A stretch of DNA of 64,000 nucleotides from Closterium sp. NIES-65 (lineage: Eukaryota; Streptophyta; Zygnematophyceae; Desmidiales; Closteriaceae). Of this stretch, positions 55,665 through 64,000 are shown in pieces. The first letter of the stretch is position 1; each line of letters opens with the position of its first letter. The stretch is taken from positions 1,951,501-2,015,500 of the forward strand of contig CANXME010002549.1 in NCBI GenBank assembly GCA_948144175.1. Reading direction: 5' to 3'. The position numbers and the translations under genes were made by a program. Under the pieces are notes generated by a model. That model was given only the letters and a program-made list of their open reading frames with translations. It had not been told where the DNA came from and searched no databases.

Positions 55665-56640
55665 TTAACGTGCCTGATTTTGTCCCTTATCAGCGGCGAC
55701 CCATGGAAATATGTGCTCCTTCAGTAGCTTCACCAGCTCTTTGCTGGGCGGGACTTTTGCGCGACCCAAGTAGTAGTTAGCGTCGACCCCTGTAAAACCT
55801 GCCTTCAGCAACATGGCCTCCTTCGGAATCGTGTTGAAGTAATGTTTAGTCATCACATCTATGAAGCGCCAGCCACCCAGCCTCGCCAGCTGATCCAACG
55901 GCATGCCGTCCGCAGACGCATGCTGCGCACCACCTGCCCTGGTCACGTGAATAATTCGAGAGCATGCGATTCCTGTGTCCTCTAGAATTTTTGCCGACCA
56001 GTCGTGATTAGTCGTGGGCGGAATCTGCTTCTTAATTCCTTTCAAAATGGGAAAGAAGAGGTACTGGTCGTACCACTTCGCGGGGTCCGAGAAGTCAAGT
56101 GGGGGGGCTATGTCCTCGTACAGGACGGGAACCACGTTGTATATCCAGTGCAGCCACATTAGTGTGGCACCGACCGCGCACGGCGTCTAGTCGATGTGCC
56201 GCACTGCCGAGATGTAGTTGAGCGAGAAGTTCTTGTTGGTCTTGCGCGTCCTGCACTCGCATACAAACATGAACGCGTCCCTCACCGGACCGGTCTCCGA
56301 TTTAGCGTTGAACTTCCATATCATCATGTCTGGCAGCTGAAGGTTTCTGATGGTGCACCCACATGCTAGAGTGTGAAGACCAAGCACGGTTACTGTCCAG
56401 ATGCAAAGATTGCGATGCAGGCCCAGCGCGTAAACACATTAAACAAGTGCGAAGCTCTTCAAGTTGGAGTCCATGCTGCTCTTCTGCATCATGTTTTTGA
56501 ACCGGTCCAGGCTGTATGTGTCCGCGGCCGTGCCCCAATGTCTGCATCCATGTGTTCCCTGCGCCATCATTAGCACGATAGTACCCGTGTTAGTTGACGC
56601 GGAGTTTCGGATACTGCACGCGGTACAAGCTAGATCACAC
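55665..56640 (-). pseudogene. Crypton/Ndc10-type tyrosine recombinase relic
   Basis: Minus strand. A single frame reads about 325 codons with two in-frame stops, one in the LKSFALV/CVYALGL region (~56440) and one just after VRHID (56187-56189). Blocks: GTIVLMMAQGTHGCRHWG; LGLHTLACGCTIRNLQLPDM; CECRTRKTNKNFSLNYISA VRHID; then MWLHWIYNVV; IIHVTRAGGAQHASADGMPL with an H-x2-R pair; ARLGGW; KHYFNTIPKEAMLLKAGF with the candidate nucleophile Tyr; and DANYYLGR before IFPWV. This order (KTN..., RH.D, H..R, G.W, Y...P, AGF, Y..R) is that of Ndc10-like Crypton recombinases. The N-terminus and ends of the element were not found. Confidence 0.65.
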
Positions 56641-56819
56641 AGACAAGCTACGCATATTCACGCAATAAAACGCTTGTACTGGTCGCGGACTTGTACACGG
56701 ACCCACACACGACACTCTGCAAAGTCACACAGCAGGTTCGGCACTGGTTAGCGGAAGATGGCCCCATCGAGCTTGATGAGCAGGTTCAGGGCCTTGAGAT
56801 GGCCCATCAGCATTGCATG

Positions 56820-57182
56820 TGTGAGAGTACGACGGCAGCTATGTTTGCTTGCCTTTGATTTATTATGTTGTTTCTAGCTTAGATATATTTTATCATGCAT
56901 AGATATGCTTCATTTCCTAAATTAGGTGCATTCCTATATTATATTATAGTTATAGCACCAAACCAGGTTACATGTACCTAACTCAAGCCTTACGGTTCCC
57001 ACCAGATAGCTTTCTAACGAGTTCGGGAAGGTTCTGTTTGGGACGCTTCACAGCCCTCAGAATATTCGCGTAACACCTGGGTTACTTGCCTTGTGTCGAG
57101 ACTATATATAGCCTCGTATTGTACTCGGGTGGAGCAATCAATATTCATTCTGCAATTTTGAACTCGATCCTCGATCCTCACA
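56820..57182 (+). repeat. 5' LTR of the Gypsy element
   Basis: 363 bp with perfect inverted TGTGAG/CTCACA ends, a TATATAT-like box near 57101 and a primer site two bases beyond. Confidence 0.8.
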
Positions 57183-60100
57183 CTTGGTAATCAGAGCTCA
57201 TTTACACGCGAAAATCTTTCGACCGCTAAAAAACAGACTTCAAGAGCCGCGGGGACGACAAACGCTAAACATCGATTTCGGGTACGTAAAACCGGTTCCG
57301 TGTTTTTTTTGTCCCCCTCGATTCAGTTTCGAACGCGATGTTGGCAAGAATGGAAGGGCAAGGCGACAACTTCGTGCAAGAAATCGCCAGCCTTCGCAAC
57401 GACGTGGAACAGACGCGGACGGCACTTCAACGAATTGAAGCCCTCCTCGCGAACCAATCGGCAGCCGCAACAGCAGTAGCAAACGCAGCAGCGAATCCAG
57501 CAGCGATAGCAGCAGCGGTAGAGGCGACATTGACATTTCACACAGCAGTGGCACCACCTTCGCCGAACCTCGAAGCAGCTTGCCCGAGGCTCCCCAAAGC
57601 GTTCGATCCGAGCATGAAGGGATCAGTCGTTCGACAATTCGTGGCAACCCTCGAAATTTACTTCGAGACCATTGGTTGTTCGACCCCGACAAACGACGCA
57701 GCAAGAATTCGGCTTGCAGCAACACTGTTGCAAGGCCCGGCACTCGAGTGGATTTACTACAGTAACATGGTCCGCAGAGAGGGAACGTGGGCGCAATTTC
57801 AGGCAGACCTGATCGAAAGATTCGAACACATTGATTCGACCTACGTGGCGCGGAAGAAGATTCATCGGCATAAGCAATACGGGAGTGTAGCAGAGTACAC
57901 GCAGCAGATGGAGTTATTCAACCGCATTACCGACCTGACCGAAGACGAAAAAATCCAAGTGTATACTGAGGGGCTGAAAATAGAGATACGCCGACAGGTC
58001 ATCGCTGCGAACTACAGTAGCTACCGCGACATGGTACGTGCAGTCGAGCGATACGATGCGTTGACGTGTGGTCAATCCGAAACAGGATGCCACGTGCCGA
58101 ACAGATATTTCGGCATGGAACAATCGGCACCCCCCACGTCCGACAAACCGATGGGTATCGATAGAATCGACTCGAAGCAGCGGCCGACAAAATGCAAATT
58201 TTGCGGCGCAGATCCTGTCGTATTACAAGATGAAGAAAGCACGTGCGGAATTGCTGGGAGGCAACAATGGGGCACCCCCGAAGTAAAAAACCGACAATCG
58301 AGTAGCCGCGGATCGTCCTGGCGATCACGAAAAGATCGGGAAAATAAAAAAGGGCGACGACGTGGCGACTTCGGAGCAAGCGAAAAAAGGAGAAAAAGAT
58401 GGCGCGAATTTAAAACGTCACGACCAGTCGGCACCAGGGGAATTCGCCGATAGAAATGGAGGCTCCGCGAAAGAAGACTCTGCACCGATCGGGAAACGCC
58501 AGCCGAACACCCACAAAAGTAAGAATTTGTTAAAGTTATCCTATACAGATACTTCAACTAAAAATTATACTTCTCGTGGTTTCTCATGAAAAATTCAGGT
58601 GGGAATTAGAGGCCAAGAAAAAAGCCTTTAGAAATTACTCAGGTACCTGAGAAGTTGGGCAAAGTACTACGGATCGTAGGAAAGGATCGTGCATTCTGTG
58701 GAGTTAATATCCGCTCCCCGCAGCACCGTGTTAAGGCTCCCCATGCCCATAGGTGAAGCCTACACAGCTGGAAAGGCTTAAAGGAAAATTCCAGGCTTGG
58801 GAGAAGTTGTTCAAGCATCGGAAAAAATCTCCTACCCCCCAGGTGAAGTTGGAAGTTAAGAGTGTTGAGTCAAGTATAGGAAATTGAGAAGGTGATAATT
58901 TTGATGTACCCTATGATCCTATTAAGGAGACTATCTTTGGCTACTCAGCGCAGCAGAAACCATGACGCCTCCTGGCACTGGTGGAGAGTGGTGCGTCCCA
59001 CTCGGTGTGTGACCGCGGGACGATGGAGAAATTTGGAGAGAAGACGGGTTTAGAGACGTTGCCGATCACGAACATCAAGGGTTTAGATTTCATCTTGGGG
59101 CAAGATTTTTTGAAGCGGTTCAACCCCGAGATCTACTGGGTCAACCGGAAGGCGTGCATCTACAACAACGGGAAGCGTGTGGAGCAAAGAAGCTGGACGA
59201 ATACAAGAAGCGTTCATGAAACGAAACTGACATGGTTCGAACGGACGGTGAACGAGAGTAACAGGGGTTACTTAGCACTGGTGATGGCAGCAGCAGAGGA
59301 GGAGAAGCCAAAAATGGAGCTACCTGCAGCAGTACAAGAGGTGTTGGAGCAGCACAAAGACATCATGCCAGACGACCTGCCTGCAGGAGTACCTCTAGCA
59401 CGCACCCACGAGTACGAGATCGTGGAGCAGCCAGGTGCAAAACATGTCTCACGTGCACCATAGCGCCTCTGTCTGAATGAACTGACACTCATGAAGAAGC
59501 AGATAGGGTATCTACTGGACAGACAACTGATCCGCCCACCCACCTCTCCCTATGGTGCACCAGTTATCTTTACTGCAAAACCAGACGGCACATTAAACAT
59601 GTGCATTGACTACCACGGACTGAACAAACAATCAGTAAAAAAACAAATACCCCATACCGCGCATATACGATCTTGTAGACCAACTCCGTGGGGAAACAGT
59701 ATTCTAGAAGCTGGACCTACGGTCGGGTTACTGGAAGATCAAGATAGCGGACAACTCGATCCACAAGACGGTGTTCCGTACCAGATATGGATCCTACAAA
59801 TATCTAGTGATGCCGTTCGGGCTCTGCAACGCACCAGCAATGTTCCAGGCGGAGATGAATCATATCCTACGGCCTCTGTTGGACGAATGAGTGGTGGTGT
59901 GTCTGGAGGACATCCTGATCTACTCCAAAAATATGTAGGAGCACGTGGAGCATCTTCGAAAAGTCTTCTAGATCCAGTGGGAAAATAATTTTTACGTGAA
60001 GCTGTCTAAAAGCGGCTTCGCTCTGAAGAAGGTGCACTTTCTCGGGCACATGGTGAGTGCCGAGGGCGTACACGTGAACCCGCGGAAAATTGAAGCCGTC

Positions 60101-60432
60101 AAGACGTGGAAAATACAAGAGAACGTGAAGGAGTTGCAGCAGTTCCTAGGCTTCGCCAACTATTACAACAAGTTTGTATCGTAGTACGCTAAGATAGCAG
60201 TGCCACTAACCGACCAACTGAAAAATGATACGCCCTACAAATGGGATACCCCTAATGAGCAAGCCATGGAGCAGCTACAGACAGCACTGACTACAGCACC
60301 AGTAGTCAACCTACTCGATCCGGACAAAGAGTACATGGTGGAAGCAGTCGCTCGTGACCAGGCAGTCGGAGCATTACTGATGCAGGATCACGGACGAGGT
60401 TTGCTGCCCATCGCCTTGTCAAACAATATATA
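56820..60432 (+). mobile_element. Ty3/Gypsy retrotransposon, broken, truncated by Copia A4
   Basis: 5' LTR 56820-57182 (363 bp, TGTGAG...CTCACA), then primer site TGGTAATCAGAGC at 57184. gag (57338 to ~58450) has a retrotransposon-gag domain (VRQFVATLEIYFETIGC, IERFEHIDSTYVARKKIHRH). A protease remnant is at ~58930-59200 (SGASHSVCDRG, FILGQDFLKRFNP). RT is at ~59300-60180 (SPYGAPVIFTAKPDG, LGHMVSAEGVHVNP, FLGFANYYNKFV), and an RNase H start follows until Copia A4 cuts in at 60433. Several breaks; old. The 3' half, if it survives, should lie beyond A4 and so outside the window. Confidence 0.9.
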
Positions 60433-60548
60433 TGTTGTGTTAGTTTAGGCTACAGTGGGTTAGCCTATAGGGGGTACACAATTCTAGGGTTAGGTACTTG
60501 TACTCATTTCACTGCTAGTTCATTCATTCCTGTTCAATGATTCCAACA
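60433..60548 (+). repeat. 5' LTR of Copia A4
   Basis: 116 bp bounded by TGTTGT and CCAACA, followed at once by the primer site. It shares the TAGGCTAYAGTGGG and TAGGGGGTAC blocks with the A3 LTR. Confidence 0.85.
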
Positions 60549-60649
60549 TGGTATAGAGCAGGTCCTTCCTAGGACCGAAATTTTCTAAGGGCCCATCACT
60601 ACGTAACTACCTACCTACCTACCTACCTGTGCCCTAGGGCGCCTCGGCG

Positions 60650-61310
60650 TGTCACGCCCCTAGAGGCCCCTCTTGACGGCCCCGCGCTAGCCCCGTTCAG
60701 GCCCCGTCGGCCCCACGCTCGCTCTCCCTAGCGGCCCCGTTCAGGCCCCGTCGGCCCCGCGCTAGCCCCTCTCAGGCCCCGTCGGCCCGCGCTAGCCCCG
60801 TTTCAGGCCCCGTCGGCCCCGTTTCAGGCCCCGTTGGCCCCGCACTAGCCCCTCTCAGGCCCCGTCGGCCCGCGCTAGCCCCGTTTCAGGCCCCGTTGGC
60901 CCCGTTTCAGGCCCCGTCGGCCCCGCGCTAGCCCCTCTCAGGCCCCGTCGGCCCGCGCTAGCCCCGTTTCAGGCCCCGTCGGCCCCGCTTCAGGCCCCGT
61001 TGGCCCCGCGCTAGCCCCGTTCAGGCCCCGTCGGCCCCTTGCTAGCCCCGTCAAGGCCCCGTTTGTCCCCGCGCTAGCCCCGCTCAGGCCCCGATCGGCC
61101 CCGCGCTCGCCCCTCTAGGGCCCCAACCGGCCCCGTGCCGACCTCGCCGACCCGTGCCCACCACCTAGAGGCCCCGGGCGGCCCGTTCCCGCCGCAGCAC
61201 ACGAGGGAGAGCGGGCGGCCCGTCCCCGCCGTGACGCGAGCCGCGCGACCCGAGCCGCGCGCCCCGAGCCGAGCCGCGCGCCCTGAACCGAGCCGCGCCA
61301 CCCAGCCGAG
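60650..61310 (+). repeat. GC-rich leader repeat of Copia A4
   Basis: Imperfect units combining CAGGCCCCGTCGGCCC and CGCGCTAGCCCC, then GAGCCGCGC-rich text. Same position as the leader repeats of A1 and A3. Confidence 0.8.
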
Positions 61311-62225
61311 CCGCGACCCGACCTGAACCGAGCCGCGCCGCCCTGCCCTACCTGGTTCGTCCTACCTGCTTCTCCTACTGCTACTGCTGCTATTTCTACT
61401 GTTCCTATGGCTAGCCCACAGGTTCTCGTGTTCGATGCTGAGGGCCGCCCTGTGAAGTTTGACACCTGGCTCGATGACCTGCACCTCTACCTACAGCTCA
61501 CAGCCAAGGATGACATCTCAGTGTACGATCACGCCCTAGGCCATGTCACTGCCCCTGCTGCTACTGTTGACAGCACTGCTCGCTCACAGTGGCAGACTCG
61601 TGATGCCCACGCTCGCTTCGCCATTCGCAACTCCCTGCCGATAGACGAACGCGAGCACTTTGGTCAGCACAAGACTGCACAGGCACTGTACACAGCTGTA
61701 GTTGCTCGCTACTCCTCACCTGCCTCCGCCGCACTAGGCCGTCTCTCCCTCCCCTACCTGTTTCCCGACCTGGCCTCCTTTCACACAGTCGCTGACCTCA
61801 TCACGCACCTCCGTACTAGTGAGGCCCGCTTCCGTGCCGCCATGCCTGCTGAGTTCCTTGCCACGCACCCCCCTCCACTCTGGCTCACTCTCTACCACCT
61901 AGTCACCCGCCTCCCTGACACACTGCGTGCTGTCAGGGACCACTTCCTAGCTCGTTGTCCCACTGAGCTCACCATTGCCCTCTTCGAGAAGGAGCTACTT
62001 GCAGCTGAGACTAGCATAGTCGCTGTAGGTGCCTCTCGTGGCGACCCCCGTACCCCGTTCTTTGAGGGGTGTTCTCCTTCCCCCCTTCTTCCCTCTGTCG
62101 CCTCTGCTGCTGCTGTCGACCTTCTTGGTACTGAGAAGGTCGGCACTGCGTCTGCCTCGAGCGGACGCCGCAGCGGCAAGGGCAAAGGGGGCAAGGGTGG
62201 TGGCGGTGACGGCGGGGGAGGCGGC

Positions 62226-62602
62226 TGTCAGTAGAGCTACACTGTGAGATCCCCCATCGATCCTAGGGGGGGTTACAGGCGCGTTTGCCTGGGGGGTTAT
62301 GGGCGCACTGACCCGCTACTGAAATAAGCCCTTTTATCCCAATGGTCTAGTGGTTGGGATTCTGACATGGTATCAGAGCGGTCTCGGGTTCGAATCCCGG
62401 TGTATGCACATGTTGGCCGTTGCCACTGTGCTCAGTCCTGGGCCTCCCAGTGTGGGGGGGTGTCAGTAGAGCTACACTGTGAGATCCCCGATCGATCCTA
62501 GGGGGGGTTACAGGCGCGTTTGCCTGGGGGGTTATGGGCGCACTGACCCGCTACTAAAAAAAGCCCTTTTATCCCAATGGTCTAGTGGTTGGGATTCTGA
62601 CA
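62226..62602 (+). mobile_element. TRIM (miniature LTR element), 377 bp, inside Copia A4 gag
   Basis: Two 142-bp LTRs (62226-62367 and 62461-62602), TGTCAG...CTGACA, differing at about three positions. Between them are 93 bases: a primer site TGGTATCAGAGC starting at 62368 right after the 5' LTR, and a G-run just before the 3' LTR. The flanking 5-bp duplication is exact: GCGGC at 62221-62225 and 62603-62607. There is no coding capacity. Size and layout match terminal-repeat retrotransposons in miniature, which move using proteins of other elements. Young, and later than A4. Confidence 0.93.
62343..62397 (+). promoter_or_regulatory. tRNA-type Pol III A box and B box across the TRIM LTR/primer-site junction
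   Basis: TGGTCTAGTGG (62343-62353) fits the A-box consensus at every position. GGTTCGAATCC (62387-62397) is a perfect B box, 33 bases further on. The B box sits in a CGGG/CCCG stem with a 7-base T-loop-like loop. No acceptor stem pairs, so this is not a tRNA gene. The A box recurs in the 3' LTR but the B box does not. Confidence 0.7.
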
Positions 62603-64000
62603 GCGGCGGTGGGGGCGGTGGAGGCAGTGGGGGTGGTGGCTCGGCTGGAGGGGCGAGTGGTAGCGGTGGGGGTGGTGGCGGCAGCGGCGGGGGAGGTGGC
62701 AGGAGTGGAGGCGGCGGTTGGGGTGGCGGTGGACGAGGCGGCGGCAGGGGTTGGGGTGGTCGAGGAGGTGGCAGCGGTGGTGGTGGCCGTGGAGGCACTA
62801 GCGGTGGCCAGGGCCAGCAGCACACTCCCTCGCCCCAAGAGGTCCGTGAGTGGTACTCTCAGCACGGGGGTGGGGGTGGTCTTAGCTGCACGTACGTCAT
62901 TCGCACTGGTGACCGCACTGGTCAGCAGTGTGGACGACCGCACGCCACACAGCGCTGCTTCGCTCGTCTCGACGACGCTTGGCGTGTTCAGTTCCCTCAG
63001 GCCACTGAGCTGCCCCGCTGGCTTGATCTCCTGAAGAAGGGGATTGATATCTATGCTCTAGACTTTGATGCTATTCTATCTGCCATGTATGTGATGTCTA
63101 CTAGTGGAGAGGGTGCTGAGTACTTGTGTGTGCCGCCCGACCCGGGCATTAGGGCCAGTGCGTCTGCCGCTCCAGGTACTCGCGTGTCGGCTACCCCAGG
63201 TGCTGGTGAGGCTGCTGCTCTAGGTGCTCGTGTGTCTCCCCCCCTTGGTACTGCGTCAACTGCCGCACTGCACACCTTCACACTGGACTCAGGTGCTTCT
63301 CGCTGCTTCTTTCGTGACCGCACTGCCCTTGAGCCGCTTGCTCGGTGAGTTGCTGTCTCCCTTGCTGACCCCTCTGGGGGTCCGGTCATTGCGACCTCTT
63401 CCACTGTCCTTCCCTGCCCTGCGGTCCCGTCGGGCACACTGTCAGGTCTCCACCTCCCCTCGTTCTCTACGAACTTGGTGGCAAGATGTGCACTCCAGGA
63501 CGGGGGTGTTCACCAGTTCACCCCTGCCTACGAGCCCGTGACACACTGCACGTGTGCTCGTACGGGCCGTCACTTGGCTACCTTCACTCGGCAGTCGGGG
63601 TCGGACCTGTACACACTGACTACTGAGTCCCCTCAAGTTGCTGCGACTGCGTCCGCGTCCGCGTCAGGTCAGCTGTCCGCCCCCTGCTCGTGTCGCTCTT
63701 TGGCACACGAGACTGTCCTCTGGCACCACCGCCTTGGCCACCCGTCTGTGCAGCGGCTTCGTGCCATGCACTCCCGGTACCTTGTCTCTGGCCTGCCCAG
63801 GGTCCTTCCTGCCCTCCCACCCTCGCCTGCTCCTACCTTTCTCCCCTGTGTCGAGGGACGGCAGCGCGCCGCTCCTCACTCCTCCTCGTTCCCCCCGACG
63901 ACTGCTCCCTTGCAGACACTCCACATGGACGTGTGGGGCCCAGCCCGCGTCCGTGGTCAGGGTCAGGAGAGGTACTTCCTGATAGTTGTTGACGACTACT

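Larger units (their letters stand above)
60433..64000 (+). mobile_element. Ty1/Copia retrotransposon A4, family A, runs off the window
   Basis: 5' LTR 60433-60548 (116 bp, TGTTGT...CCAACA), primer site TGGTATAGAGC at 60549, and a GC-rich leader of ~20-30-bp units (GCCCCGTCGGCCCCGCGCTA) to ~61.3 kb. gag starts at 61407 (MASPQVLVFDAEGRPVKFD). The glycine tract is interrupted by the TRIM at 62226-62602 and resumes to ~62.8 kb; then the Cys/His cluster (~62.9 kb), protease (LDSGASRCFF, ~63.29 kb) and the start of integrase (HHRLGHPS, HMDVWGPA) to the window edge. At least about two breaks besides the TRIM. The left flank ATATA (60428-60432) is the expected target-duplication copy. Confidence 0.9.

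Noticed and set aside
62343-62400. A functional tRNA gene
   Set aside because: A and B boxes and a T-loop are present, but no acceptor stem or proper anticodon arm can be drawn. The sequence is split between an LTR and the primer site of a TRIM.

Overview
The window is nuclear DNA of a plant-lineage eukaryote. The host gene reads as a land-plant-type VPS53, introns use GT-AG borders, and the retroelements are plant-style Copia and Gypsy with initiator-Met-tRNA-like primer sites. The GC-rich, satellite-filled introns and the style of the Copia proteins suggest a streptophyte alga, possibly a zygnematophyte such as Closterium. That organism call comes from memory and was not checked.

Layout. 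(1) 1-21220: the 3' four-fifths of one gene, VPS53, on the + strand. I place 18 exons; together they encode 682 residues plus stop, and the N-terminal part lies upstream of the window. About 13 kb of the gene is tandem repeat. At eight of the 17 splice donors the repeat unit contains the end of the exon plus its own 5' splice site, copied from 3 up to 80 times. Three exons also have decayed extra copies just upstream. (2) 21221-24050: gene flank, a 232-bp pogo-type MITE, and a ~2.06-kb pogo-like element with the same ends, a transposase C-terminus and an acidic ORF. (3) 24051-51743: a nest of Copia retrotransposons of two families. They are a whole-looking minus-strand family-A element, a young plus-strand family-B element with 1,094-bp LTRs, rearranged fragments of both families, and an older inverted family-B copy. 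The LTR of that older copy is split by a complete family-A element with an exact 5-bp target duplication. (4) 51744-56819: low-information sequence, a degraded unknown coding region, and a relic of a Crypton/Ndc10-type tyrosine recombinase. (5) 56820-64000: a broken Gypsy element entered by a family-A Copia, which in turn carries a 377-bp miniature LTR element (TRIM) with exact 5-bp target duplications. The TRIM has consensus tRNA-type Pol III A and B boxes across its LTR/primer-site junction.

VPS53 is the only host gene I can name. It is a subunit of the GARP/EARP tether for endosome-to-Golgi return. Everything after about 21.4 kb is mobile-element sequence or unassigned DNA. The most novel signal is the donor-anchored satellite expansion in VPS53; the second is the TRIM with its straddling Pol III promoter.
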